Of a stretch of 64,000 bases of DNA, positions 35,023-44,532 are shown in pieces. Under the pieces are notes generated by a model, which saw only the letters and a list, made by a program, of their open reading frames with translations, was not told the origin of the DNA and searched no databases. The stretch is from Acetobacterium bakii (GTDB lineage Bacteria > Bacillota > Clostridia > Eubacteriales > Eubacteriaceae), in contig NZ_LGYO01000033.1 of NCBI RefSeq assembly GCF_001263355.1, positions 62,001 to 126,000 on the forward strand, given 5' to 3'. How positions within the stretch are numbered: position 1 is the stretch's first letter; each line of letters begins with the position of its first letter. Made by a program: the position numbers and the translations under genes.

Positions 35023-35093
35023 AGTTCGGTTTAAAGGTCGATTATTAATGACTGTCACAATATAAACAAATATAAATCCAGGGAGGAATGACT

Positions 35094-36071
35094 ATGTTAA
35101 CGAAACGACAGAATTTATTGGAAACGATTAAAGGCGGAAATCCTGACCGGTTTGTGAATCAATATGAATTTATGAATCTGATTATGGAAGCACCTTTGGG
35201 AGCAATGGTTGGCCCGGGTCAGACAATCAAAAATGGCTGGGGTATTACCTTTACCTGGCCAGAAGGCCAATTAGGCGGTTTCCCGATTCATGATGATGCC
35301 CATAAGGTATTAAAAGATATTACTATGTGGCGCGAACAAGTGAAGGCGCCGGCCGTTGAAACTTCCGACGAAGCCTGGGCTGCCGCTGTTGCCCACGCCA
35401 ATGCGGTTGACCGCAATGAAGAATATGTCACTGCTTTTGTTGCCCCCGGGATCTTTGAAATGACCCATCACTTGATGAGCATGGAAGATGCCTTAATGGC
35501 TCTGTATGAAGAACCGGAAGACATGCATGACCTTATCGATTATCTGGTTGACTATGAATTGGCTTATGCCAAAGAAATGATTGCCCGGCTGCATCCGGAC
35601 TGTATTTTCCATCATGATGACTGGGGCAGCCAGCGTTCGTCATTCGTTTCGCCGGAAATGTTTGAAGAATTCTTTGTTCCGGCCTATAAGAAGATCTACG
35701 GTTACTACAAAGCCAATGGCGTTGAACTCATTGTTCACCACAGTGACTCCTATGGTGTTAACCTGGTCCCTTCGATGATTGAAGTGGGCATTGATATCTG
35801 GCAGGGCGTTATGACCACCAACAACGTTCCTGAGCTCATCGAAAAATACGGGAAACAAATCACCTTCATGGGGGACATTGACACCGGTGTGGTTGATTTC
35901 CCCGGATGGACACCGGAAATCGTTGCTGAATATACCCAAAAAGCCTGCGAAGAATGCGGAAAACTATACTTCATTCCTAACCTGACCCAGGGTTTAAACT
36001 TCAGCTCATTCCCAGGCGTCTATGAAGAAGCAACCGCAGTCATCGACCGATTAAGCAAGGAAATGTTCTAA
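35094..36071 (+). CDS. URO-D-superfamily substrate:corrinoid methyltransferase (methyltransferase I)
   Basis: 325 residues from ATG 35094, seven bases after GGGAGG; an ATG at 35088 would be too close to that site. The barrel resembles uroporphyrinogen decarboxylase, and the metal-binding type motifs of the methyltransferase branch are visible: IFHHDDWGSQRSSFVSPEMF, LIVHHSDSYG and FMGDIDTG. Family members demethylate O-methyl aromatics (MtvB or OdmB type) or methylated thiols and amines onto a corrinoid protein. The position behind a pterin methyltransferase and a corrinoid protein supports the methyltransferase I role rather than haem synthesis. The substrate is not predictable. Confidence 0.8.
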   Translation: MLTKRQNLLETIKGGNPDRFVNQYEFMNLIMEAPLGAMVGPGQTIKNGWGITFTWPEGQLGGFPIHDDAHKVLKDITMWREQVKAPAVETSDEAWAAAVAHANAVDRNEEYVTAFVAPGIFEMTHHLMSMEDALMALYEEPEDMHDLIDYLVDYELAYAKEMIARLHPDCIFHHDDWGSQRSSFVSPEMFEEFFVPAYKKIYGYYKANGVELIVHHSDSYGVNLVPSMIEVGIDIWQGVMTTNNVPELIEKYGKQITFMGDIDTGVVDFPGWTPEIVAEYTQKACEECGKLYFIPNLTQGLNFSSFPGVYEEATAVIDRLSKEMF

Positions 36072-36120
36072 ACATCAACAATAATAACGATTTAACATCT
36101 AATAAATTTACCCTCCGATA

Positions 36121-36179
36121 ACAAAAAAAGATCAATCTCGGCCTAGACCCCCTTGGCCGGGATTGATCTTTTTTTGTTA
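36121..36179. terminator. Bidirectional terminator between the methyltransferase operon and the kinase gene
   Basis: AAAAAAAGATCAATC and GATTGATCTTTTTTT with an inner CGGCC/GGCCG pairing form a long stem with A and T runs. It overlaps the last codons of the kinase gene on the other strand. Confidence 0.8.
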
Positions 36180-37502
36180 TTCCGTAAACATAATTCGAAG
36201 GGTAAATATCCCGCTTTCTGCCAGATAATCGACAGTAGCATTATATTTTTTACAGATGGCAATGATACTTTTGGTACCATATCCATGACCAGTCCTTTCG
36301 GTAATGGGGAGTCTGTTATCATCAAAAGCAATCAATCCTTCATAGGGATTGCAAATATCCAAAATATATTGCTGGCGATGTCTGATAAATTTTATGTCCA
36401 CATAGGGTTTTGACTGATCGGACATTTTATTACAGGCATTGATGGCATTTTCCAGTGCATTGGAAATAATCACACCCAGATCGATGTCAGCCAGGGGCAT
36501 TTCCCTGGGAACCTTGATGGCATGAATAAAACCAATGCTCAGTTCTGCAGTTTTTTGGGCATAGAAATCAAGAATGGCATTAAGCGAAGGATTGACCGAG
36601 TATTTTTCGATTTTGGTCTGGTTAAAAACGCCTCCCAGATCATGAAGATATGTTGCAGCATCATCCATTTTATGCTGCTGCAACATAGAAGATACCGCAT
36701 TAATGTGGAAATGAATATCATGACGGAGAATTCGGAGGTTGTCATTCTTTTCTTCGGTATCCGCAAGCCGTTGATTCAGGGTCTCAGCATAAAAATCAAG
36801 ATGCATTTTTTCTTCGCGTTCCATGGCAATGCGGTGGTTGGAGGTAATCATCAGCATAATGAGAATGAGCATGCAGCAAAAAAGAACCAACAATACGACT
36901 AGTGCAGGAATTGCATAGGGATAAATAAATCCGAGATAGGGAAGGGTTACTTTGTTGCCAATGTCCCAATTTTGGCCGGGAGAATTGGCATACATTTTAA
37001 TTAGCACCAGACTGAGCAGGGGTAGCAGGCAGTACAGCGACCACAGGTTGCCCCTGGCTCTTGCAGCTGGAAAGTACTTAGCCCGAAAGAGATATCGGAA
37101 AATTAAATACAGTATTAAAAGAAAACTGAAATGCAAAAATATAATTTCAATTTCATTCTGAAAAGGCAGATAAATAGCGGCAATAAAAGAAAAGATGGTG
37201 CCGAATGCAGCCAGCACATAGACACTGAGAAAAGCAAACAGAAAACTGCCATCCCGGTATCTGGCCAGGTATAGAAAACACAAAAGACAGGGAACCCCGG
37301 TGCTGAGGGAGACATAAGAATAAAGTTCCATCAGATTAAATCCCATCAGAATCAGCACCGCCGTTGGTGAATAGAGGAAAGCAATGGTAGCTGTCATAAG
37401 AAGGATACACTTTTTTCTGGGAAATCTGAATTCGATAATGGTTGATAAAATGGCAAACAACAAGGGTAAGGTCAGCAGCGCTCCAAGGTAATGATAAATC
37501 AA
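36177..37502 (-). CDS. Membrane sensor histidine kinase with GHKL ATPase (AgrC/LytS-like)
   Basis: 441 residues. The N-terminal 220 form about six membrane helices. The cytoplasmic part has the phospho-acceptor region RHDIHFHINAVSSMLQQ (around residue 268), the N box ISNALENAINACNKM and the G box ERTGHGYGTKSI, a GHKL kinase of the quorum/peptide-sensing class. It overlaps its regulator by four bases (ATGA), so the pair is translated together. No agrBD-like peptide genes lie beside it, so the signal is unknown. The large surface protein divergently transcribed upstream is a candidate target. Confidence 0.88.
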   Translation of the reverse strand: MIYHYLGALLTLPLLFAILSTIIEFRFPRKKCILLMTATIAFLYSPTAVLILMGFNLMELYSYVSLSTGVPCLLCFLYLARYRDGSFLFAFLSVYVLAAFGTIFSFIAAIYLPFQNEIEIIFLHFSFLLILYLIFRYLFRAKYFPAARARGNLWSLYCLLPLLSLVLIKMYANSPGQNWDIGNKVTLPYLGFIYPYAIPALVVLLVLFCCMLILIMLMITSNHRIAMEREEKMHLDFYAETLNQRLADTEEKNDNLRILRHDIHFHINAVSSMLQQHKMDDAATYLHDLGGVFNQTKIEKYSVNPSLNAILDFYAQKTAELSIGFIHAIKVPREMPLADIDLGVIISNALENAINACNKMSDQSKPYVDIKFIRHRQQYILDICNPYEGLIAFDDNRLPITERTGHGYGTKSIIAICKKYNATVDYLAESGIFTLRIMFTE

Positions 37503-38245
37503 TTGTTTTCTGCTCTTTCACTGGTTTTGAGGAGATAGTCAGAATAATCTTTTCGAATTTTGGAATATTGACGCTCTGAGATAGGGACAGTCGTTTGATT
37601 TGACATGGTAAATCCATGTTTGTCCATGGAATTGACGTGTTCAAAGTTAATAATATACCCCTTGTAAGGGGCATAGAAGCTGGAATCATTAAGGATTCCC
37701 ATGAGTTTCTCCAAAGACAGGGAACCACTGAGGGTTTTTACCGGCAAGGCGTTATCAATAAAAAAGGTCAGGATATGGCGGTTGGATTCCACATAAATAA
37801 TTAGCTCTGGTGTTAAAGTATAAATGCCGGTTCGGGTTTGTATCGTCACATAGGCGGCGGAACGCTGTCGGCTGATATAAGTAAGCGAACGACCCAGAAC
37901 TCGAAAAAAAGCGGATTGATTCACGGGCTTTTGTAGATATTGCAGAGCTTCCAGAGAAAAGGCTTCGGCGTGATATTCAGGTGAGCTTGTCAGGAAAACG
38001 ATAATACCGCTATTGTCATTGGCTCGAATGGTTTCGGCCAGTTGGATACCTGTCATGTTGGGCATCACGATATCCAGCAGATAAAGATCATATTTTTCTT
38101 GCGGCACGGTCTCAGCCGCCAGAATGGGATTATTGAAAACTTGGCAGCAAATGTTTGTTTGATAATGGCGGTTGTAATCTTCAATTAGCGCATAAAGATT
38201 ATTTGTTACCGATGCTTCATCGTCGCAGATCAGACATTGAATCAT
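37499..38245 (-). CDS. LytTR-family response regulator
   Basis: 248 residues. The receiver domain (1-120) has the acidic pair in CLICDDEAS, the phospho-acceptor Asp in LYLLDIVMPNMTG and Lys in QYLQKPVNQSA. The C-terminal LytTR domain (about 140-240) includes VTIQTRTGIYTLTPELIIYV and FAPYKGYIINFEHVNS-type segments ending in QTTVPISERQYSKIRKDY. Regulators of this kind bind paired direct repeats. The gene opens the operon with its kinase, and the 291-bp gap to the divergent surface-protein gene may contain binding sites, but I could not pick out a clear LytTR repeat. Confidence 0.9.
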   Translation of the reverse strand: MIQCLICDDEASVTNNLYALIEDYNRHYQTNICCQVFNNPILAAETVPQEKYDLYLLDIVMPNMTGIQLAETIRANDNSGIIVFLTSSPEYHAEAFSLEALQYLQKPVNQSAFFRVLGRSLTYISRQRSAAYVTIQTRTGIYTLTPELIIYVESNRHILTFFIDNALPVKTLSGSLSLEKLMGILNDSSFYAPYKGYIINFEHVNSMDKHGFTMSNQTTVPISERQYSKIRKDYSDYLLKTSERAENN

Positions 38246-38536
38246 TTTAAACCTCCGTTATTGTGTCGTCGATGTCTGTTCTTATTATAAGGTAAATGAC
38301 TGTCAGGATGCAAGAGTAGAAAGTAATCGGGATGTTATTGGGGCTCTGTAAAATGCGGTTGGGGCAGGAAATATTGTTATATTTTTTATTTCGGATAAAA
38401 TTAAGTTAAGAGCGACGATATACATCAAAAAAGTTTGGTAAGAGTGTTTAGAACCTGCTTTAAACGGGCGTAAATAATGTTTAGATAATATTAATAACTC
38501 GTCGCAGCTGGCAGAACAATAAGAGAGGTGTTAAAC

Positions 38537-41500
38537 GTGGAGAAAAATGCAATTAAAATTTTGGTAATGCTTCTGTTGTTTGCCCTGGTCTTTTCGACAA
38601 GTGTTTTTGCGACAGCATCGAAAATCCAGACAGTCGAACTCGAAACAGCGGCAGGATCAACGGAAAACGTGAAAAATACGGTAATGGGCGTAAATTATCG
38701 GACCCATATTCAGAATGATGGATGGGAAACCGGTTGGACAGCAGACGGGAAGATGTCCGGAACCGAAGGCCGGAGTCTGCGGCTGGAAGGGATTCAGATT
38801 GAACTCTCCGGAGCGGTGCCGGATGGAGCGATGATTGACTATCGGGCCCATGTGCAGAATGATGGCTGGGAAACAGCTTGGACAGCCAATGGAGAAACCG
38901 CCGGAACCGAAGGTCGGTGCCTGAGGATGGAAGGCATTCAAATCCAACTGGTTAATATGCCCAATTATTCAGTACAGTATCGAACCCACGTGCAGAATGA
39001 CGGCTGGGAAACAGAATGGTCCGCCGATGGCGAAACTGCCGGAACCGAAGGTCGGAGTCTGCGGCTGGAAGGGATAGAAATCAGAATCGTGAATTTAACA
39101 CGCTATAATGAAATTCTAGCTGCCATTGAACTACTTAATGAAACAGATTATACAGTGCAATCCTGGGAGAATCTTCAGACTGTCATGAATGAGGATGCGG
39201 TGGATGGACATAATAGTCAGACTGCGATTGATGTGGCAACGACAGCCATCCAAACTGCCTCTGAGGCATTGGTGTTAAATAAAACAACACAATATTTTAT
39301 GAAAGCCGGATTTTATGGGCCGGAAAGCGGAACGGAAACCATTCATGGAGATGTTATCATCCAGGGTGGCGGGGTGACGCTCAGGAATTTTAATATTGAT
39401 GGCAATATAATCATTGAAGATGAAGTTGGCAGCGGCGAGGTGATCCTAACAAATCTCAGGGTTAATGGTGAAACCATCATCTCCGGCGGCGGAAACGTTG
39501 TTCTTGAAGGGTGCTTCGAAAGTATTCTTATCAATCAGCCGGACTCTCAGCTTGAGTTGAGAGGCGCAACCATTATCGAAAATATTATCGTAGCTCCAGA
39601 GGGATGCGGCAGCGGGATCAGCCTGAATACAAAGGCCACAGTAAATCGGATCATCTTCAACGGAGCCAGTCATATAAGAGGTGCAGGCACCATTAAAAAT
39701 GCAGAAGTCAATGCCGATGAGGTAACCTACGAAAAAGTGCCGGAGTATCAGATCGTATCACCTGGGGTTATTATTCAGCCCCAGGTGATACCGGGACCTC
39801 TTGCACCAACACCGGGAGGCGAAGGGAGCTATACCGTATCGGTAACCGGGATTACTGTCGACAAAGAAAGTCTGACCTTAACCGGGGTGAACACAACCAG
39901 TACCATTACAGCAGGCATTCAACCCACAAATGCCACCAATCAGAATATTTTATGGTCATCAAGTGATGAAACAGTGGTAACCGTCAGCAATGGTTTGGTC
40001 ACCGCGGTTGCGTTGGGAACGGCTAACATCACTGCCGCATCAGCCGATAATGGGGCGATAACGGCAGTAACAGCAGTAATGGTAGAAAGTCCGGCGGCGC
40101 CTCCGGCACCGTTGTATACCATTGACTGCAGCAACGAAACAACGGCTGAAATCGTCCCTGATTCTGTGGAATATGCGGATAACAGTGAAATGATTTCTTC
40201 CCAAACGGGAACAGGCGAGAAAGTTCCGTTAAACCCGGGAGACAGTGCGAAAACACTTTATTTCAGAGTCAAAGCGGCTGGAAACACGCCGGCAGGGAAT
40301 GTTCAATGGTTGGATATACCGGCCCGGCCCCCGGCCCCGGCAACGCCGACAGGAGCTTTTTTGGATGGGATTAATCAGATTGTCGGAGCTGCCGCCAATA
40401 CAGCCTATTGCTTGAACGTTATTGGTACCGAAATATTTACAAACATGACAGCTGATGGGAATGGAATAATTTCGTTCCCCGATGAAGAAAGCCAACTTTC
40501 TTCTAAAACAACAGTATTTCGCTTAAGATACCCGGCCGGATCAGACTGCTTTGCATCGGCATGGACCAGTTCGATAACCGTTACATACCTTAACAGCATT
40601 GCAGTTACAGCCCCGCCGACAAAGACCACTTACAAAATCGGCGATAGCAGCCTTGACCTTACGGGTCTGGTTGTAACTGGAACCTATCGTGATGGTATGA
40701 AAGAAGACCTGACGATTGTGGATAATAATGTTTCAGGATTTGACAGTACAAACCTTGCCGCAGTTCAGACATTGACTGTAACCTTCGGTGGCAGGACCGC
40801 AAGCTTTAATATTTCGGTAACAAAGGCTGATGGTCCGGAGCTGTGGTATGTGTCACGTAATGACAGTAAAAATACCATGTCCGGATTGACCGCTGCCATG
40901 GAGTTTTCTGAAGACGGAACGCATTGGACAACCTATAACGAAACTTTACCAAACCTTCCAGATCTGACCGGAAAAATAACGCTGCAGGTTAGAATGGCAG
41001 AAACAGAGACTCAAACGGCCGGCCCGGCTGAAAATTTTAAATTTACCAAATCCGTGAACTATACGGTAACGGCAAATGCAAATGCAGGCTCGGTTGCTAC
41101 GGCGATGACCACAGAATTAACCCTAACCTTTGACTCGGAGCCGGTAGGTCTGAGTATCGATAACATTAAGCTGGATGGTGCCCAGAAAGGAACTCTTACC
41201 GGGACCGGGTTAATGCGCACACTGACCATTTCAGATGTCACCGGTTTACCAACTGGAGATCCTATAAAATTTTTTGTTTATGTGAATATTTACAGTACGT
41301 CGGAAGACTATACAATCGTAAATACTGGAAAATCGGTTGCCAATATCACCCTGTTGCCGAGATTATCGGGAGAAGGTTTGATTGCATATTATTGCAGTCA
41401 ACCGACTTCTTTTCAGCTGCGGTTTCAATTTAACGAAGCCGTGACATATTACTATGTTCTTCAATCATATACCGGAGACCAACCTGCGGCAATGACCCCG

Positions 41501-41950
41501 GCGGAGATTAAGATTGCGCCAACAAAAACCGGTACATTGAATAAAGAGACATTGTTTTATGAAGGTATAGCTGGTTTAACACCGCTGACAAAATATGTTG
41601 TTTATTTATATGCCGAAGATTCGGCTGGAAATCCGGCGCTGTTTTATACTGGCACTACCAGGACCGACCTGGCGATGCTGCATACCACAACAACCGACTA
41701 TACTGATGGGGACAAAGCGTTTCTTGATGCTAAAAGCATTGAATCAGGTACTTATGAAATTCCGATAGCAAATCAAATGGATCAGGAAACTAAGACAGCG
41801 TGGGTGCAGGCCGCGGTAAATGTATTCATCAAATACGGCTCAACCGCCACCGTGACTTGGAATGATACCACATCAAAATATGATGTCAGTGTATTTTATG
41901 GGACGTCCCCGATCAAAAAACCTGTAATCACAGTAACCAATAAAATCTGA
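38537..41950 (+). CDS. Large secreted surface protein with three ChW repeats and Ig-like domains
   Basis: 1137 residues from GTG 38537, which follows AGAGAGGTG. A Sec signal peptide (MEKNAIKILVMLLLFALVFS, with cleavage near ATA) is followed by three ChW repeats (about 50-190), each with HVQNDGWET and GTEGRSLRLEGI-like segments, found mainly in clostridial surface proteins. Next come a short helical FIVAR-like stretch (about 190-245), a beta-helix-like region (about 260-400) with repeated 'GxVxIxG' turns, a Pro-rich linker, a Big_2-type Ig domain (about 440-520), a bacterial Ig-like domain near LNSIAVTAPPTKTTYKIG (about 690-770), and further Ig/FN3-like beta regions. No LPxTG or SLH anchor is seen. 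Role in adhesion or wall binding is inferred. Confidence 0.8.
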   Translation: MEKNAIKILVMLLLFALVFSTSVFATASKIQTVELETAAGSTENVKNTVMGVNYRTHIQNDGWETGWTADGKMSGTEGRSLRLEGIQIELSGAVPDGAMIDYRAHVQNDGWETAWTANGETAGTEGRCLRMEGIQIQLVNMPNYSVQYRTHVQNDGWETEWSADGETAGTEGRSLRLEGIEIRIVNLTRYNEILAAIELLNETDYTVQSWENLQTVMNEDAVDGHNSQTAIDVATTAIQTASEALVLNKTTQYFMKAGFYGPESGTETIHGDVIIQGGGVTLRNFNIDGNIIIEDEVGSGEVILTNLRVNGETIISGGGNVVLEGCFESILINQPDSQLELRGATIIENIIVAPEGCGSGISLNTKATVNRIIFNGASHIRGAGTIKNAEVNADEVTYEKVPEYQIVSPGVIIQPQVIPGPLAPTPGGEGSYTVSVTGITVDKESLTLTGVNTTSTITAGIQPTNATNQNILWSSSDETVVTVSNGLVTAVALGTANITAASADNGAITAVTAVMVESPAAPPAPLYTIDCSNETTAEIVPDSVEYADNSEMISSQTGTGEKVPLNPGDSAKTLYFRVKAAGNTPAGNVQWLDIPARPPAPATPTGAFLDGINQIVGAAANTAYCLNVIGTEIFTNMTADGNGIISFPDEESQLSSKTTVFRLRYPAGSDCFASAWTSSITVTYLNSIAVTAPPTKTTYKIGDSSLDLTGLVVTGTYRDGMKEDLTIVDNNVSGFDSTNLAAVQTLTVTFGGRTASFNISVTKADGPELWYVSRNDSKNTMSGLTAAMEFSEDGTHWTTYNETLPNLPDLTGKITLQVRMAETETQTAGPAENFKFTKSVNYTVTANANAGSVATAMTTELTLTFDSEPVGLSIDNIKLDGAQKGTLTGTGLMRTLTISDVTGLPTGDPIKFFVYVNIYSTSEDYTIVNTGKSVANITLLPRLSGEGLIAYYCSQPTSFQLRFQFNEAVTYYYVLQSYTGDQPAAMTPAEIKIAPTKTGTLNKETLFYEGIAGLTPLTKYVVYLYAEDSAGNPALFYTGTTRTDLAMLHTTTTDYTDGDKAFLDAKSIESGTYEIPIANQMDQETKTAWVQAAVNVFIKYGSTATVTWNDTTSKYDVSVFYGTSPIKKPVITVTNKI

Positions 41951-42025
41951 GCTGCCGTAACTATAAAAACAAGCCTTGCTCAGCAGATAGAATGACAGAC
42001 GACGGCGTTTTAGAATGTTAGAATT

Positions 42026-42065
42026 AAAAAAACCTTCATCAGATTAGCGGATGGAGGTTTTTTTA
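42026..42065. terminator. Bidirectional terminator between the surface-protein and EcsC genes
   Basis: AAAAAAACCTTCATC and GATGGAGGTTTTTTT pair with one G-T step around a nine-base loop. Confidence 0.75.
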
Positions 42066-42138
42066 ATATGCGTTGGCTTCCTTATTGCTGAAAAATAATA
42101 GTTGCAGCCATGAGATCGCTTATTGTCTGGGGGTTTAT

Positions 42139-42945
42139 TTACTCACAAGCATTGACCTTAGAATGCAAATAGCGTTTTCGATATTTGATCCGGGCGTATT
42201 TTCCGATTTTATTAATGATTAAAGGATTGACGACGCCACCGATGACACCCACAATCGGCAGGCCCTGGACAAATTTAGCGGTTAAAAGGGTAGCTGATAA
42301 GAGGTCCGAGGTTTCTTTCATGACGGTTTCTAAATGAACGCTGGTGCCTGCATTTGTATCGATATTATTAGCCAGCAGATCAAGTTTTTCATTATATTCT
42401 TTACGCGCATCTTCTTTTGCCATGGCACCGCAGATTAAATAGAGAATATAGGCTTTTTCGCAATCGGTCTGATACTGATATCCGTAAGACAGGGCTATTT
42501 CATTGATGGTTCGGATAATAACGCCGATAAAGAGTGGTATATCTGGAAGGCCAATGCCTAATAAGCCAAGGACGCCGCCTTCCAGGGCGGAAATAGATTC
42601 ATTGATTAACTTTGACTGCTTTGATTGCTTGTCAATGTTTTTTAGATACTTTTTATTTATATATTTATCGATGGCGTAATTATTTAAATCATATTCCGAA
42701 TCGATTTTGTCTTTGTTATAGGTTTTTTCGACGAAAGCATTCCCTTTTTCAAAGACAAGCTGAAATCCCTTGTAAAAAGCAACATCCAGGGTAGAACTTA
42801 ATTTGGCTGGTATGCTGGTTTGAATTTTATTGATAACTGGTGTAAATTTCAATTTAATATATGAATTTTCTTTCTGATTTAAAAATTTTTGTTCATGTTT
42901 CTCAACAATAGTCAGCTGTTTTAACAATATTTGATCCTTTTTCAT
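42139..42945 (-). CDS. EcsC-family protein
   Basis: 268 residues. The middle SALEGGVLGLLGIGLPDIPL with the following IRTINEIALSYGY and TDCEKAYILYLICGAMAKED segments match the EcsC family, named after the third gene of the Bacillus ecs operon but widespread without the transporter genes. Two short hydrophobic stretches (about 135-155 and 235-250) suggest membrane association. Function is not known. The gene stands alone, with TGGAGA before its ATG and no transporter genes next to it. Confidence 0.8.
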   Translation of the reverse strand: MKKDQILLKQLTIVEKHEQKFLNQKENSYIKLKFTPVINKIQTSIPAKLSSTLDVAFYKGFQLVFEKGNAFVEKTYNKDKIDSEYDLNNYAIDKYINKKYLKNIDKQSKQSKLINESISALEGGVLGLLGIGLPDIPLFIGVIIRTINEIALSYGYQYQTDCEKAYILYLICGAMAKEDARKEYNEKLDLLANNIDTNAGTSVHLETVMKETSDLLSATLLTAKFVQGLPIVGVIGGVVNPLIINKIGKYARIKYRKRYLHSKVNACE

Positions 42946-43113
42946 TTTTTTATCTCCATTCTAATAGCTCATATTACCATGAGTTTCTTATAATAGACAT
43001 TATGTCAGGTCTTAATTTAGATATACATTCGTTTTCAACTAAAATGCGCTAGGTTAAAGGATCAAGCTATATAATAATAAAAGATAAAAATAAAATTTCG
43101 AGGAGGAAACAAA

Positions 43114-43317
43114 ATGAATAAAGATATATTTGAAGGAAAATGGGAACAGGTTAAGGGTGAAGTTCAGAAACAATGGGGAAAACTCACAAACGAAGATCTT
43201 GATGTGGTTAAAGGCGATGCAAAAATTCTGATGGGCAAGCTTCAGGAAAAATACGGCATGACCAAAGAAGCCGCTGAAAAAGCCATTGAAGATCTGAAAG
43301 CAAAATTCAAAAAATAG
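43114..43317 (+). CDS. CsbD-family small stress protein
   Basis: 67 residues, very hydrophilic and Lys/Glu-rich. The opening MNKDIFEGKWEQVKGEVQKQ, then WGKLTNEDLDVVKGDA, is the defining CsbD pattern. CsbD-like proteins are general-stress proteins of unknown mechanism, in Bacillus under sigma-B. The start follows GAGGAGGAAACAAA. It is followed by a minimal family A stem and a separate terminator. Confidence 0.92.
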   Translation: MNKDIFEGKWEQVKGEVQKQWGKLTNEDLDVVKGDAKILMGKLQEKYGMTKEAAEKAIEDLKAKFKK

Positions 43318-43346
43318 CAGCCGATAATTCGCATGCTGCTAAACCC

Positions 43347-43382
43347 GTCCTGGGGACAATGGTAAATCGTTGTCCCCAGGAC
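43347..43382. repeat. Family A palindrome, 36-bp minimal copy A10
   Basis: GTCCTGGGGACAA and TTGTCCCCAGGAC pair perfectly around TGGTAAATCG. The whole inner core of family A is absent, leaving only the outer stem and a loop that is itself the conserved TGGTAAATCG segment. Confidence 0.85.
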
Positions 43383-43400
43383 TCATTTTCATTCCTAATA

Positions 43401-43440
43401 AAAAAAGCAACGAACCCCGGATGGGCGCGTTGCTTTTTTA
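43401..43440 (+). terminator. Terminator behind csbD
   Basis: AAAAAAGCAACG and CGTTGCTTTTTT pair over 12 bp with a 15-base loop, followed by T. Confidence 0.75.
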
Positions 43441-43688
43441 TTGGGAATGAAAAGAAAAAGGAGAGATGTTTATCTCATAGGTTAATGTTAACGCGGCAAC
43501 CTTTAGAGAAACTTGAAATTCAGCAAAGCTTAAGAAAATGAGAGGACTATTCCTATGGGAGGTATCAGGATAAATTTATTTTCTGCGAGACCGACATTGA
43601 TGTTGAAGACAAAGCGCTTCCTTTAGTGTTATAATTTTATTATCGAATAAATACTAACAAAAGTGAAGCGAGGTATCAAATATCGGAT
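43441..43688. other. Leader region of the OmpR-type regulator gene
   Basis: A TATAAT at 43630-43635 lies about 55 bases before the regulator start, without a good -35 at 17 bases (TTGAAG is 21 bases away). A short protein-like frame ending at 43635 has no start codon and may be a gene fragment. Confidence 0.35.
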
Positions 43689-44369
43689 ATGAACACTATT
43701 TTAATTGTTGAAGACAATAATGATGTGAATCTTATGCTGGCAGAAGCATTGACCGATGCCGGCTTTGGAGTGAAATCCATTTATACGGGAACGGATGGGC
43801 TCCGGGAAATTAGAAATCATAACTATGATTTGATTCTTCTGGATATCATGCTTCCCTATAAAAGTGGGGATGAGGTTTTAAAAGAAGTTCGGACTTTTTC
43901 GAATGTACCGGTGATCATCATTTCTGCCAAAGAACTGGTGGGTACAAAAATCGACCTGCTTAAAATCGGTGCGGATGATTACATCACCAAGCCCTTTGAT
44001 TTAGGGGAAGTGGTAGCTCGCGTCCAATCCAATCTCCGCCGTTGTCAGAGGGCGATTCAGGAAAATAAAGTTTATAAGTACAAGGATCTGGTTCTGGACC
44101 ACAGCACCAAGCGGGTGTGCGTGGGTGATAGGGAGATCGAATTAACGGCTAAAGAATATCTGATCCTGGAACTTTTATTAGAATACCAGGGCAAGGTTTT
44201 CACCAAGGCTAACCTTTATGAAACCGTCTGGGAGGATGACTATTTAGGGGATGACAATGCAGTGAAAACCCATATGAGCAATCTGCGCAGCAAACTGAAG
44301 AAGGCCAATCCCACAGAAGACTATATCGAAACCGTCTGGGGATTGGGCTATCGGCTATGCAAGGTTTGA
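43689..44369 (+). CDS. OmpR/PhoB-family response regulator
   Basis: 226 residues. The receiver domain has the acidic pair in ILIVEDNNDVN, phospho-acceptor Asp in LILLDIMLPYKSG, and Lys in DYITKPFDLGE. The winged-helix output domain has REIELTAKEYLILELLLEYQ and ends DYIETVWGLGYRLCKV. Downstream on the same strand lie an ABC exporter pair and, after a gene on the other strand, a histidine kinase. Together these resemble a BceRS- or lantibiotic-type resistance cluster with rearranged order. The ribosome-binding site is weak. Confidence 0.9.
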   Translation: MNTILIVEDNNDVNLMLAEALTDAGFGVKSIYTGTDGLREIRNHNYDLILLDIMLPYKSGDEVLKEVRTFSNVPVIIISAKELVGTKIDLLKIGADDYITKPFDLGEVVARVQSNLRRCQRAIQENKVYKYKDLVLDHSTKRVCVGDREIELTAKEYLILELLLEYQGKVFTKANLYETVWEDDYLGDDNAVKTHMSNLRSKLKKANPTEDYIETVWGLGYRLCKV

Positions 44370-44532
44370 ATTATCCCTTTTCTGACATTTTTCTTTCCAG
44401 CCTTAACCTTTTCTAAACCTTTTGATCCTAAACTGAGATCATAGGTAATTGCGACAGTAATTTGATCTTTGCCGCCATTTTACATGAGGTGATTTTTATT
44501 GCCCTTGAACAGTCTACTAAAACAACAGACGC

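Noticed and set aside
43541-43635. A protein-like frame (DKFIFCETDIDVEDKALPLV) before the response-regulator gene
   Set aside because: It is only about 30 codons with a stop in front and no start codon. It may be a gene fragment but cannot be assigned.
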